29,404 nucleotides of DNA from JBBSEZ01 sp038239195 (GCA_038239195.1 JBBSEZ010000065.1:1-29404), one strand, 5' to 3'; counted from the stretch's first letter, positions 1 through 8,205 are shown. The notes: generated by a model from the sequence alone, not told the origin. Translations and numbers: made by a program.

Positions 1-71
1 CCCGCCGGGGGGCGCGCGCCGCCCCCGCCCCCCCCCCCCGGCTCGCCCGGCGCAGGCGTGGGCGGCGCCGT

Positions 72-977
72 TCATTTGGGTGGGATGGGCGCGGGGTAGA
101 GCTTGGCGACGACGGCGAGGTTGGCCTCGAAGCCGACGGGGACCGCCTCGAAGGCGGTGATGCGCATCAGTTCGAGCATCTGCCGGCCGCGCGGCGTCCC
201 GCGGGCCGCGATGAGGCCGGCGCGGAAGCGGTCGACGTCGGCCTCGTCGAAGCGGCCGGGGTGGTAGGCGATGACCCCGCAGGGGAGCTGTTCCGAATCG
301 AGCAGGGCCCTGAGCTTGCGGGACCGGCCGGGCTTGGTCTTGCGGTAGTTCTCCAGTTCGACGGCATCGACCACCGTGATCTGGGCCTTGCCATCCACCA
401 CGTCGTCGAGGGCGTCCTCGGCGTCGGCGGGGGTGGTGATCTGACCATAGAACCGGGCCGGCGTCGCGTTCTCCCCGGTGCAGCGGCGCTCGAAGAACAG
501 GCGGCAGTGCTCGCGGGAGGTGGCGTGGAGAGCGGCGACCTTGCCCTGGAGGTCGCCGCAGGTGGCGGCCTTGCAGTCCTTGTGGACCATCACCTTGGCC
601 TGGACGTAGCGATGGCGGTTGACCGCGATGATGAGCGGCTTGAGCCCCGGGTACTTCTGGCGCGCCCAGGCGAACTCGAAGCCGTGGAAGACGCCGACCT
701 GTACCTGATCTTCCTTGAGCTTGTGGCCCAGCGTCAAGGCGTTGCCGGCGAGGACGAGGTGCCCGTCCATCCCGGTCTGCGCTTCCATGAGCACTTTGAA
801 AGGACGCATCACGAGCTGCATCATCCGCTCCGACGTGTTGCGGAGCAGCGTATCGACCAGCCCGATGCGGACGACCGGGCGGGCCCCCTGCGCGGGGGCC
901 TCCGGGGCGCAGAGCAGGCCCCCGCCGAGGCCGGCCGACACGAGCAGAACCATCGCGACTGCCATCCTTCGTCTCAC
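72..977 (-). CDS. PhnD-like phosphate/phosphonate-type substrate-binding protein
   Basis: This is a secreted periplasmic binding protein of the PhnD/SsuA/transferrin-like fold, 301 residues. After a basic start (VRRRMAVAMVLL) comes a hydrophobic signal peptide ending near APAQG. The mature part opens with RIGLVDTLLRNTSERMM and carries the family pattern of a two-lobed binder: a DQVQVGVFHGFEFAWAR strand region, a KVMVHKD strand, and a C-terminal DVDRFRAGLIAA segment. I chose the GTG at 977 because GGGAGGA lies about 6 bases upstream and the leader then starts cleanly; an ATG at 1034 would add 19 unlikely residues. It lies 59 bases downstream of the TolC-like gene on the same strand, so co-transcription is likely. 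No ABC permease or ATPase gene is adjacent, so the ligand is unknown and a non-transport role is possible. Confidence 0.8.
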   Translation of the reverse strand: MRRRMAVAMVLLVSAGLGGGLLCAPEAPAQGARPVVRIGLVDTLLRNTSERMMQLVMRPFKVLMEAQTGMDGHLVLAGNALTLGHKLKEDQVQVGVFHGFEFAWARQKYPGLKPLIIAVNRHRYVQAKVMVHKDCKAATCGDLQGKVAALHATSREHCRLFFERRCTGENATPARFYGQITTPADAEDALDDVVDGKAQITVVDAVELENYRKTKPGRSRKLRALLDSEQLPCGVIAYHPGRFDEADVDRFRAGLIAARGTPRGRQMLELMRITAFEAVPVGFEANLAVVAKLYPAPIPPK

Positions 978-1036
978 GTTGCGTCCTCCCTGATCTTGCG
1001 GGACCACCGAGCGCTCCTGCCCACGCGGCCACACCG

Positions 1037-2422
1037 TCAGTGCTTGCCGTTGCCGTTGCCGTTCCCGTTGCCGTTGCCGTTCCCGTTTTCCTCTTCCTTC
1101 ACGGGGGGGGCCGTGGCCAGGCCAGAGCAGAAGCCCCCCCCGGTGGCGCGTTCCAGTTCCGCCAGGGCGAGCAGTTGCCGGTAGCGCGTTTCATTGACCT
1201 GGGCGGTGAGCTGGCTGCTCAGCAGCGCGGCGTTGAGGAGCGGGTCGAGCGGGATCTTGGGGGCCGCCGGGGTGAACTGCTTCTGCTGCTCCTTGAAGTA
1301 GCCCCGCGCCTCGCGTGCCGCCTTTTCGTAGCGAGCCAGCTTGCGCGTCGCCCCCTGCCAGCGGAGGAACGCCTGCTCCGTCTCCAGCGCGAGGAGGCCG
1401 CGCGTCTTCTCGACCACCGAGCCCGCCCGCGCCTGGTAGGCGCGCGCCTGCTCGACGCGCTCGGCCCGCGAGCCGTTGATCTTGCCCGGCATCTCCAGAC
1501 CGACCGCGGCGGGGCGGTATTGCATGTCGAAGTTGCCGGCCGACAGCGGGTCGGCGTGGAGGTCTCCGCTGGCGGCGAAGGTCGCCATGCTCGGGTGGAA
1601 GCGCTTGGTGCCCTGGGCGCACACCTCCAGGCCGGTGATCTCCGCGCCGTGGACCGCCATCGCCATTTCCGGCCGACGCGACAGCGCCAGGTCGAGGACT
1701 TCCTGTTTGCTCGGCGTGGCCCGGGCATCGAGGAGGCGCTGCCCGGCGAGGACGAGGACGCCATCGGGGCCCATGCCGAGCGACTCGCGCAGGCCGCTCA
1801 GGGCGCGCTCGGCGCCCTCCACGGCGTCCTCGCGCCGGCCCTGGGCAACGAGGAGGTAGACGTCGAGCCTCTTGAGGTCGCGCCTGCTCAGGTCGCGCCG
1901 GGACTCGTCCTCGATCGCCTGGGCGACGACCTTGCGCAGCGCCCGGAGGTTGACCAGCGCGTCGTCGGCGACCGCGAGTTGCTGCCTGGCGTAGAGGTAG
2001 GAGAGGTAACTGAAATCGACCCCGAAAAGGGTGTTGAGCTCGGCCAGATGCACGCGGGCCTGGGCGACGGCGACGCCGAGAGCTGCCTGCTGGCGGCGCG
2101 TGGGCAAATCTTTCACGAGGAAGGTCGGCACGCGCACGTTGTTGGCAGCCTGTTGCCGGCCGAGGGCGGCGGCCAGGCTGGCGTGGGCCGCTGCAACGGC
2201 CGGCTGCTTTTCCAGCGCCAGCCGCCGGCACGCGGCGAGGTCGAGCGCCGTCACGGTGGCCGAGGGGGCGAGCGCAGGGGCGGGGGCGGCGGGGAGAAGG
2301 GCGGGCAGGGCGGTGGGCGCAGGTTCGGCGGCGGCGCCGGCCAGAGCCAGCAGGCTGGGGGCCGCCAATCCCGTCAGGAGGCGGGCGCGGTAGCGCCGCC
2401 AGGTGGAGAGCGAGCCGAGCAT
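1037..2422 (-). CDS. TolC-family outer-membrane efflux-type protein
   Basis: This 461-residue exported protein resembles the outer membrane efflux protein (TolC) family, which forms trimeric channels through the outer membrane and periplasm. It has a signal peptide (about residues 1-32, ending in an AGAAAEPAP region), a proline/alanine-rich linker, then LDLAACRRLALEKQPAVAAAHASL, the usual first helix of the OEP repeat. Long alanine-rich amphipathic helices follow, with a second repeat beginning near EVLDLALSRRPEMAMAVHGAEI. The length is normal for the family. GAGGAAGG sits about 5 bases before the ATG. The C-terminus ends in an Asn-Gly dipeptide tail encoded by hexanucleotide repeats. No membrane-fusion protein or RND pump gene lies beside it; its only operon partner here is the PhnD-like gene. 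Family assignment is fairly secure, substrate unknown. Confidence 0.8.
   Translation of the reverse strand: MLGSLSTWRRYRARLLTGLAAPSLLALAGAAAEPAPTALPALLPAAPAPALAPSATVTALDLAACRRLALEKQPAVAAAHASLAAALGRQQAANNVRVPTFLVKDLPTRRQQAALGVAVAQARVHLAELNTLFGVDFSYLSYLYARQQLAVADDALVNLRALRKVVAQAIEDESRRDLSRRDLKRLDVYLLVAQGRREDAVEGAERALSGLRESLGMGPDGVLVLAGQRLLDARATPSKQEVLDLALSRRPEMAMAVHGAEITGLEVCAQGTKRFHPSMATFAASGDLHADPLSAGNFDMQYRPAAVGLEMPGKINGSRAERVEQARAYQARAGSVVEKTRGLLALETEQAFLRWQGATRKLARYEKAAREARGYFKEQQKQFTPAAPKIPLDPLLNAALLSSQLTAQVNETRYRQLLALAELERATGGGFCSGLATAPPVKEEENGNGNGNGNGNGNGKH
1043..1088 (-). repeat. Hexanucleotide tandem repeat encoding an Asn-Gly tail
   Basis: Plus-strand units of ccgttg and ccgttc run in tandem and encode about seven NG dipeptides just before the stop codon of the TolC-like gene. 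The variants make an approximate 18-base higher-order unit present about twice. Because the unit is a multiple of three, copy-number change would lengthen or shorten the tail without a frameshift. Confidence 0.8.
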
Positions 2423-2783
2423 AGGGCCTTCCTCAAAAGATGCCGACGCGCGACCGTCTTGCCTCGGGGAGCCGATCTCGCCTTGCGGGGGACGTATCTA
2501 GCATCGACCGCCCCGAGAAAAAAGGTGAAGGCTCGTGCCCAAAGTCGGGCGGTTGGGCGCCCCGCGCACTTGGGTTGCGACGACGTCGACGAATGGAGAA
2601 ACTGGCGAAGAGGGAGGGGCTACCGGCCAACGAACGAGCGGGGCGAGGAACTGGAGGGGAGGCTGGCGCAGCCCTCGCGGCCGGCGCGTGGGCGTGAACC
2701 CGGTACAGGGCGGCGCACTCCTGATGGCAGGGGACCGGGCACGAGGCGTACTTCATTCAGACGGCACGTGAGGAGCTTCTCGC
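2423..2783. other. Divergent intergenic region without a recognised gene
   Basis: This 361-base region separates the divergent TolC-like and EIIA-like genes and should hold both promoters. Open frames exist on both strands, but their translations are arginine/proline-rich with no family resemblance, as expected of non-coding GC-rich DNA. An A-run near 2517-2523 is the only AT-rich spot. I found no convincing paired -35/-10 elements. Confidence 0.5.
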
Positions 2784-3629
2784 ATGATCGACCGACGCGA
2801 TTTCCTCCACGGCGTCCTCGCCCTGGGTGGCGGGCTCGCCTTCGGGGCAGGGGGTGTTGCCGGCGACGACGGCTGCCTGGGGGGCCTGGCCGAGGGCCCC
2901 GCCCCCCGTCAATACCTCGCGGACCTGGCGGCCTGCGACTCGAACGTTCTCGGCGTCCCCCGCTGTAGGTCGCTGGTGGTGGAGGGGCTCCACCCCATCG
3001 CCCCCGAGCGCGTGGTGCTCGTCGATGACGCGGGGCTTCGTCGGTTCCGCCTTGGGCACCGGGGCATCAAGCGGCGTTTCCGGGAGGAAGAGGCCCGCTG
3101 GCGAGCCCGCTGCCCGTCCGAGCCGCTCCCGCAGCGAAAGCTGGACGTCTGCGTTGGGCTGATGGACCGGCTCGCCTCTCACTACCGGCGGCCCGACCTT
3201 CACGGCAGGTGGGCACGCACCCTGTGGCGGCGCGAGTTGCTGGGCAGCACCGGCATCGGCCACGGGCTCGGCCTCCTTCACGACTTCCAGCCCTGCGACG
3301 CAACGATCCGCACGACGAACGGGGTCGTGGACTGGTGGCTCGTGTTGCTGCCGGGCGGCGTGGACTGGCAGGCCCTCGACGACCGCCCGGTCCACTTCAT
3401 GGTCGGCCCCGTGATGGAGGAACGCCGGCCCGGCAACTACCTCCGGGTGATGGAAGGCATCACCAGGGGATTGCGGCCCCTCGTCGCGTCGGACGGCTTC
3501 GACCCGTCCGCGTGGGCGGATCGGCTCGGCGGAATGGCCCCGGCAGACGCGGCTCGCGAGGTCAACTCTGCGGTGGCCCGGGGGCTGCGGAAGGGGGGGC
3601 TGGCTCGAGGCGAAGGAAGGAAGGCATGA
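2784..3629 (+). CDS. PTS EIIA(Ntr/Fru)-like domain protein with a twin-arginine type leader
   Basis: The protein has 281 residues. The C-terminal half (about 145-260) matches the EIIA type-2 (PtsN/fructose) fold: REL then GSTGIGHG (154-161), then a His at 166 in GLLHDF at the place of the phospho-accepting His, then VDWQALDDRPVHFMVGPV and NYLRVMEGITRGLR, matching the strand and helix after the active site in PtsN. The N-terminus reads IDRRDFLHGVLALGGG, an RR-x-F-L leader followed by a hydrophobic stretch like a Tat signal. Residues 40-140 match nothing I recognise. The start ATG follows a GTGAGGAG Shine-Dalgarno. EIIA proteins normally work in the cytoplasm, so an exported one would be odd; the leader could instead be a membrane anchor or a chance resemblance. 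No other PTS gene is nearby. Confidence 0.65.
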   Translation: MIDRRDFLHGVLALGGGLAFGAGGVAGDDGCLGGLAEGPAPRQYLADLAACDSNVLGVPRCRSLVVEGLHPIAPERVVLVDDAGLRRFRLGHRGIKRRFREEEARWRARCPSEPLPQRKLDVCVGLMDRLASHYRRPDLHGRWARTLWRRELLGSTGIGHGLGLLHDFQPCDATIRTTNGVVDWWLVLLPGGVDWQALDDRPVHFMVGPVMEERRPGNYLRVMEGITRGLRPLVASDGFDPSAWADRLGGMAPADAAREVNSAVARGLRKGGLARGEGRKA

Positions 3630-3795
3630 GCGTGGGCGAAAGACCCGAAGGCCCCTTCCCCGATCTCGAAGACCGGCTGCGGCCCCATGCTCCCGCGTCC
3701 CGTGCGGAGGAACGCCTCGGCCCGGCTGCGATCGGGTAGGTCCGGCAGCCGGGTGGCCGCCCACACGGCCCCCCCGGCTCGCCCCTCTCCCGGAG

Positions 3796-4524
3796 TCACC
3801 GCCGCTGCGAGAGGTCCGCCAGCCGCTTGCGCGCCTCCTCGATGCGCTTCTCGTCGGTCTCCGTCGTCGTGACCTGCTTGTACAACTCCGCCGCCCGGGC
3901 GCGGTTGGCCAGGTTGCGCTCGTAGATCCGGGCCGCCCGCAGTCGGGCGTCGAAATGCGTCTTCGGGTTCCACTGGAAGCAGCGCTCGAAATAGGCCGCC
4001 GCGCGGTCGTACTGGCGATAGGCCTTGCTCTCGTAGATGTCGCCGAGGTGGTAGGCGGCGTCGCTGATCTTGTCGCTCTGCGGGTGGTCGGTCAGCAACT
4101 TCTGGAAGAGCAGCTCGGCCCGGCGCTGGTTGTCCACGTAGTCGGTGCCCCAGCCCTTGTCCTTGTAGGCCGCCGCGCGGCGAAACAGGTCGTTGGCGGC
4201 GGGGATGTTGTACTTCGCCTCCAGGCTGTCCGGCGGAACGTCGAGCTTGAGGATGAACGCATGCTTGGGAATGCGGTGGAACTGCACCAACTCGTCTTCC
4301 GCCCACTTGGCTTTCTCGATGTCGCCCGAGGCGAGGTAGTGTTTGCGCAGAGACTCGAGCGTTATCTGGTACTCCTTCCGCGCCGTCAGCAGGCGCTCGA
4401 CCAGTTCGTACTCGGACTTGCCGTCCTTCTTGGGAGGGGCAGGCGCGGGCGGGGCCTGGGCGGCGGCGGCGGCGAGCATTGACAGCGCCAGGGCGAGGGC
4501 CATCCAGCAGCGAAGGTGCAACAT
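3796..4524 (-). CDS. Secreted TPR-like repeat protein
   Basis: This 242-residue protein has a clear signal peptide (MLHLRCWMALALALSMLAAAAAQA) and a short Pro/Lys-rich linker. About residues 115-240 form helical hairpins of TPR type: AELLFQKLLTDHPQSDKISDAAYHLGDIY, then DRAAAYFERCFQWNPKTHFDARLRAARIY, then RARAAELYKQV. The N-terminal part (about 35-90) is a charged helical region with KEYQITLESLRKHY. It probably acts as a periplasmic protein-protein interaction scaffold; no enzymatic motif is visible. It starts 59 bases after the end of the PIN/TRAM gene on the same strand, suggesting one transcript. AAGGAGA lies about 11 bases upstream of the ATG. It converges with the EIIA-like gene across a 166-base gap without a clear terminator. 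Confidence 0.75.
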   Translation of the reverse strand: MLHLRCWMALALALSMLAAAAAQAPPAPAPPKKDGKSEYELVERLLTARKEYQITLESLRKHYLASGDIEKAKWAEDELVQFHRIPKHAFILKLDVPPDSLEAKYNIPAANDLFRRAAAYKDKGWGTDYVDNQRRAELLFQKLLTDHPQSDKISDAAYHLGDIYESKAYRQYDRAAAYFERCFQWNPKTHFDARLRAARIYERNLANRARAAELYKQVTTTETDEKRIEEARKRLADLSQRR

Positions 4525-4583
4525 GGGCCAGACGTCTCCTTCCGCGAGGCGGGGGCGTCGCGCCCCGCGCCCGGCAGATCGGG

Positions 4584-5738
4584 TCAGACCGCCTGGTGCG
4601 TCCCCTGGCCGTGGCCGGTCGGACCGGGCGGTCGCGTTTCGATGCGGCCGAAGATCATGCGGCCGGCAGGCGTTTGCAAGACGCTGGTGACGGTGATGTG
4701 GACCTCCTGGCCGATCGACGACCGTCCCTGCTCGACCACCACCATCGTGCCGTCTTCGAGATACCCGACGCCCTGGCCGATCTGGTCGCCCACCTTGACC
4801 AACTTGACGAGCATCAACTCCCCCGGCAACGCCACCGACTTGAGGGCGTTGGCCAACTCGTTGAGGTTGATGACGTCTACCCCCTGCAACTGGGCGATCT
4901 TGTTGAGGTTGTAGTCGTTGGTCACCACGCGGGCGCCGATCGCCTTGGCCAGCACCACCAGGCGTTCGTCCACTTTCTGGACGTCGCGCAGCTCGCTCAG
5001 GTTCGCTTCGTGCATCTGCAGCTCAACCTTGGGGTTGTTCTGCATGCGCTTGAGCATGTCCAGCCCGCGCCGCCCGCGATTCCGCTTCAGCTTGTCGGAG
5101 CTGTCCGCAACGCTTTGCAGCTCCTGGAGCACGAAGCGCGGCACGATCAATTTCGTGTCGATGAAGCGCGTATCGCAGATATCGGCAATCCGGCCGTCAA
5201 TAATTACACTCGTGTCGAGAACCAGAGGCCTACCCCCCTTGACCTGGCGCGAGAACTCCACGTAGGGGATGATGAAGCGGAACTCGTCCTTGGTCTGGAG
5301 CAGCGTCGAGATCGACACGTAGCAGCAAAAGACTGTGAGCAAAAACGCCAGGAGGGCCTTGCGGTGGGCCTGGTTGGGTTGGTTCCAGTCGAACAGGAAC
5401 GGGTCGAGGGCGGTCGAGAGAATGTTGCCCAGCAGCAGGCCGAGCAGCAGCCCGAAGTAGATGGCCGAGATCGTCGTGATCTGCTTGTTGCGCACGAGCA
5501 GGTCGGTGGTGACGACCAGGATGCCGGCGCCGAGGATGCCGAAGAAGCTGGCCCAGGCGAGGACGACGTCCTGAGGGCTCGATTCGTTGAAGTTCTGGAA
5601 GGCGAGCATGGCCATGCTGATGACGAGCACGCCGAAACAGCCCCGCAAGATCCAGAGGAGCACCTGCCCAGAGCGCGGACGGCTCTCGAAGTGGACCGGA
5701 AGCCAGCCAAACCAACGGCGAAAGAGGCTCGAGAACAC
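4584..5738 (-). CDS. Membrane-anchored PIN/TRAM domain protein (YacL-like)
   Basis: The 384-residue protein has three parts. First come four transmembrane helices (about 26-47, 57-80, 88-111, 128-148). Next is a PIN nuclease-fold domain beginning VLDTSVIIDGRIADI, with the acidic residues expected for metal binding: D175, E206, D257 and D275 (TNDYNLNKIA). Last is a TRAM domain (about 302-366) with GELMLVKLVKVG and GVGYLEDGTMVVVE. This is the architecture of Bacillus YacL and planctomycete relatives. The biochemical role is not settled; RNA cleavage by the PIN domain is the family expectation. The start is GTG, with GGAGG 7 bases upstream. It is probably the first gene of a unit with the downstream TPR-like gene. 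The four acidic positions are all present, so the domain looks catalytically intact. Confidence 0.88.
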   Translation of the reverse strand: MFSSLFRRWFGWLPVHFESRPRSGQVLLWILRGCFGVLVISMAMLAFQNFNESSPQDVVLAWASFFGILGAGILVVTTDLLVRNKQITTISAIYFGLLLGLLLGNILSTALDPFLFDWNQPNQAHRKALLAFLLTVFCCYVSISTLLQTKDEFRFIIPYVEFSRQVKGGRPLVLDTSVIIDGRIADICDTRFIDTKLIVPRFVLQELQSVADSSDKLKRNRGRRGLDMLKRMQNNPKVELQMHEANLSELRDVQKVDERLVVLAKAIGARVVTNDYNLNKIAQLQGVDVINLNELANALKSVALPGELMLVKLVKVGDQIGQGVGYLEDGTMVVVEQGRSSIGQEVHITVTSVLQTPAGRMIFGRIETRPPGPTGHGQGTHQAV

Positions 5739-5866
5739 GGGGCAACCTCCGGGAAGCCTTGCTATAGGGGGACGAGCGCTTCAGGGCCTCCAGGCTCAAG
5801 GCCGCAGCTCAAGGGGCCCCCGGAGAACAGGCGCTGACCGCCGGGAGAGCCCGCGTGGACGGCGTT

Positions 5867-5896
5867 ATCTTACACGACGGATGCCGGTTCACACAA
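5867..5896 (-). promoter_or_regulatory. Weak candidate sigma-70 promoter for the PIN/TRAM gene
   Basis: Read on the minus strand, TTGTGT (5896-5891) is followed after 18 bases by TAAGAT (5872-5867), about 130 bases upstream of the GTG start. Each box matches consensus only partly, so this is a guess from spacing and position. Confidence 0.25.
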
Positions 5897-5964
5897 CGAG
5901 GCGCGCCCGCCGGAGCGGGCCTTTCTCTCGAAACGAGGCGCCCGGGCGAAACGCTCGCCTCGGG

Positions 5965-6075
5965 TGGGGCAAATCTTTCGGGGGCGCCCGTGAGCGACGC
6001 TTCGAAGAAGCGTGCCGGCCCCAACGCTTCTGCGAAGCGTCGCTAAACGGGGGCGCTCCCGGAACTTTGGCCGCA
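5965..6075. repeat. Nested palindromic element (GCGACGCTTC type)
   Basis: The core arms are 5993-6013 and 6024-6044: 21 bases each, one mismatch, with a 10-base loop gccggcccca. Each arm is itself a small palindrome, ACGCTTC-NNN-GAAGCGT, so the element can fold as one long hairpin or as two short ones. Imperfect complementarity extends outwards (the GGGGGCGCCC side pairs with the GGGGGCGCTCCC side, and AAATCTTT with AACTTTGG). It lies entirely between genes. A 16-base exact piece of one arm recurs at 15494-15509. Confidence 0.75.
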
Positions 6076-6171
6076 CCCGCATCACGCCCCGGTGCCTTTT
6101 TCCTTGCCGCCGCCCCCCGGGCGAGTTACGTTCAAAGGCATCCACCGGAACGTCCCCATCAGGACCACGCC

Positions 6172-6786
6172 ATGCGCATGAAATGTCCCGCCTGCCTACA
6201 CAACCTCGAACTGCCCGACGGGCAGGCGGCCCACACCTGCCCCGACTGCCAGGCGCGCTTCGACGCGGCCGGCGCCTTGCTCGACCCGGTCCCCGCGCCG
6301 CGAGCCGGCCCCATCTCCCCCTCCGTGCCGCGCAACCTCACCCCCTACGCACGCGACCTCCAGGAGGTCGAGTCGCGCCAGCACGAACGCGACGAGCGGC
6401 GGCACGAGCGCCACGAGGAGCGCGAGTTCCGCCGCGACGAGCGCGACTTCCGCCGCGACGACTGGCGCGACACCCGCGAAGACCGGGTCGAGCACAAGGA
6501 GCGCAACGCCCTTGCCATCGTCGGCCTGGCCCTGGGCGCCTGCGCGTTCCTGATGGTGCTCGGCGCCATCCTCTTCAACCTCGCCTCGACCTCGACGTCG
6601 ATGAAGTTCTACCTCGGCGTGACTCTGTTCCTGGGCCTCCCGATGGGCCTGGCCGGGCTCGTGCTTAGCCTGATCGGCGTCTTCTACCGCAAGGTGATGC
6701 GCGTCCTCGCCATCGTCGGCGTCGCCCTCGCCGCCCTCCTGGTGTTCCTGCTCGTGCCGAGCGGGTTCTTCTTGCTGTGGTCGTAG
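6172..6786 (+). CDS. Zinc-ribbon membrane protein with a charged His/Arg/Glu linker
   Basis: The protein has 204 residues. The N-terminus is a zinc ribbon with two CxxC pairs (CPAC at 5-8 and CPDC at about 23-26). A proline-rich stretch follows, then a very charged linker (about 68-112) made of repeated RDERRHERHEE- and FRRDERD-like units. Three transmembrane helices close the protein (about 114-135, 143-167, 172-198). This is a common planctomycete layout of unknown function: a cytoplasmic metal-binding head tethered to the membrane. The ATG at 6172 is chosen because the zinc ribbon begins immediately; a second ATG two codons on is equally possible. The stop codon lies 3 bases before a palindromic element. 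Confidence 0.75.
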   Translation: MRMKCPACLHNLELPDGQAAHTCPDCQARFDAAGALLDPVPAPRAGPISPSVPRNLTPYARDLQEVESRQHERDERRHERHEEREFRRDERDFRRDDWRDTREDRVEHKERNALAIVGLALGACAFLMVLGAILFNLASTSTSMKFYLGVTLFLGLPMGLAGLVLSLIGVFYRKVMRVLAIVGVALAALLVFLLVPSGFFLLWS

Positions 6787-6789
6787 GTC

Positions 6790-6871
6790 GTGGGGCAGGC
6801 TTTCCAGCCTGTCCGGCCCGAGAAGACCCGTCGCCCCAACGCGGAGCGGACAGGCTGGAAAGCTGTCCCAC
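6790..6871. repeat. Palindromic element, CTTTCCAGCC type, copy 1
   Basis: Left arm 6790-6815 and right arm 6847-6871 are reverse complements with few mismatches, and both contain GCTTTCCAGCCTGTCCG or its complement. The left arm holds an internal palindrome CAGGCT-TTCC-AGCCTG. The element fills the gap between the zinc-ribbon gene and the HemL-like gene, starting 3 bases after the stop and ending just before the Shine-Dalgarno. Related elements lie at 17148-17175 and 17868-17929. Confidence 0.8.
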
Positions 6872-6884
6872 GAGAGGCCCCCGC

Positions 6885-8201
6885 ATGAGTCGCGTCACGG
6901 AACAGTATCGGCGTGCCTGCGACTACCTGGCGGGCGGCGTGTCGGCGTCCACCCGGGTCAACCGGGCCCTTGGCCACGCCATGCTCTTCGACCGCGCCGA
7001 GGGCTGTCGCGTCTGGGACCTCGATGGTCGCGAATACCTCGACCTCTGCTGTAGCCACGGCGCCACGCTCCTGGGGCATGGCGACCCCCGCGTCCGCGCC
7101 GCCGTCGAAAAGGCCCTCGACCGCGGCGCCGCTTGCTCCTACGAGAACGAAACGCACACCGAACTGGCCCGGCTGCTCTGCGAGACAATCCCCTGCTGCG
7201 AGCGCGTGCGCTTCACCGGCTCGGGCACCGAGGCGACCTTGCACTGCCTGCGCCTGGCCCGCGCCTTCACCGGCCGCACGCGCCTGCTCAAGTTCGAGGG
7301 CAACTTTCACGGCTATCACGACCAGGTGATGTACGCCATCGGCACTCCCGCCGACAAACTCGGCCCCGAGACGGCCCCCACGCCCTACCCCGGCTCGACC
7401 GGGCTGCCCGAGGGCCTGGCCGACAACCTCGTGCTCGTGCCCTACAACCGCCCCGACCTGCTCGAAGAGGCGTTTCGCCGCCACGGCCACGAGCTCGCCG
7501 CCGTCGTGTGCGAGCCCGTCTACTACAACGCCGGCTGCATCCTGCCCACGCCCGACTTCCTCGACGCCCTGCGCCGCCTGACGCGCCAGCACGGCGCCCT
7601 GCTCGTGTTCGATGAGGTCCTCAGCGCCTTCCGCATGGGGCCGGGCGGCGCCCAGGAATACCTCGGCGTCAAGCCCGACCTGTGTACGCTCGGCAAGGCG
7701 GTCGGCGGCGGGCTGCCCCTCAGCGTCTTCGGCGGGCGCCGCGACGTCATGGATCGGCTCATGCCGGTCGGCGATTGCCAGCACAGCGGCACCTACAACG
7801 GCCATCCCCTCGCCGTCGCCGCCGGCCTGGCGGCGGTCACGGCCTACCGCCAGCCGGGCTTCTACGACCACGTCCACGCCGTCGCCCGGGCCCTCTACGA
7901 CGGCCTCAACGGCCTCTTCCAGAAGCACGCCGTCCAGGCTCGCGTTCAGGGGCTCGGGGCGCGGTTCGGCATCTACTTCGGCGTCGCCGGGCCCATCGCC
8001 AGCTACCGCGACGCGGTGACGCACCAGCGCGAGCGGATGCTGCGCTTCGTGGCGGCGGCGATTCGGCACGGCGTCTACTTCCACGACTACGGCGGGGCGG
8101 CGTGCCATCACGGCTTCTGCGCCGCCACGTCGCTCGCCGACGTGCAGGAGGCGCTCGCCCGGCTCGACGCCGCGATAGGCTCGCTGGCGCGCGAGGACTG
8201 A
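6885..8201 (+). CDS. HemL-like class III aminotransferase/aminomutase
   Basis: This 438-residue PLP-dependent enzyme belongs to the glutamate-1-semialdehyde aminomutase branch of class III aminotransferases. Visible landmarks: GSGTEATLHCLRLARAFTGR (phosphate-binding region, from about 112), FHGYHD, the FDEV motif with D243 (contacts the PLP pyridine nitrogen), LGKAVGGGLP with the Schiff-base lysine K271, and HSGTYNGHPLAVAAG. The length fits the family. The segment EPVYYNAGCILP replaces the EPVAGNMG-like segment of true HemL, and the gene sits beside an M81 peptidase rather than haem genes. I therefore infer a HemL-like paralogue with another amino substrate rather than the tetrapyrrole enzyme. 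It is followed after 4 bases by a small membrane protein gene. Confidence 0.85.
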   Translation: MSRVTEQYRRACDYLAGGVSASTRVNRALGHAMLFDRAEGCRVWDLDGREYLDLCCSHGATLLGHGDPRVRAAVEKALDRGAACSYENETHTELARLLCETIPCCERVRFTGSGTEATLHCLRLARAFTGRTRLLKFEGNFHGYHDQVMYAIGTPADKLGPETAPTPYPGSTGLPEGLADNLVLVPYNRPDLLEEAFRRHGHELAAVVCEPVYYNAGCILPTPDFLDALRRLTRQHGALLVFDEVLSAFRMGPGGAQEYLGVKPDLCTLGKAVGGGLPLSVFGGRRDVMDRLMPVGDCQHSGTYNGHPLAVAAGLAAVTAYRQPGFYDHVHAVARALYDGLNGLFQKHAVQARVQGLGARFGIYFGVAGPIASYRDAVTHQRERMLRFVAAAIRHGVYFHDYGGAACHHGFCAATSLADVQEALARLDAAIGSLARED

Positions 8202-8205
8202 GAGC

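Larger units (their letters stand above)
5739..6171. other. Divergent intergenic region holding a large palindrome
   Basis: This 433-base stretch between the PIN/TRAM gene (minus) and the zinc-ribbon gene (plus) contains a candidate minus-strand promoter and a long nested inverted repeat, listed separately. Open frames across it have no recognisable translation. The repeat occupies roughly a quarter of the region. Confidence 0.6.

Noticed and set aside
261..1184. A 307-codon plus-strand frame opposite the PhnD-like gene
   Set aside because: It is the antisense of a gene with a clear binding-protein sequence and ends in low-complexity repeats.
2433..2756. Possible small minus-strand gene upstream of the TolC-like gene
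   Set aside because: The Arg/Pro/Ser-rich translation has no signal peptide or motif and occupies the promoter region of two divergent genes.
3626..3739. A 37-codon frame starting with an ATGA overlap at the end of the EIIA-like gene
   Set aside because: The overlap looks like translational coupling, but the peptide has no resemblance to a family and its frame simply continues a shadow frame; support is too weak.
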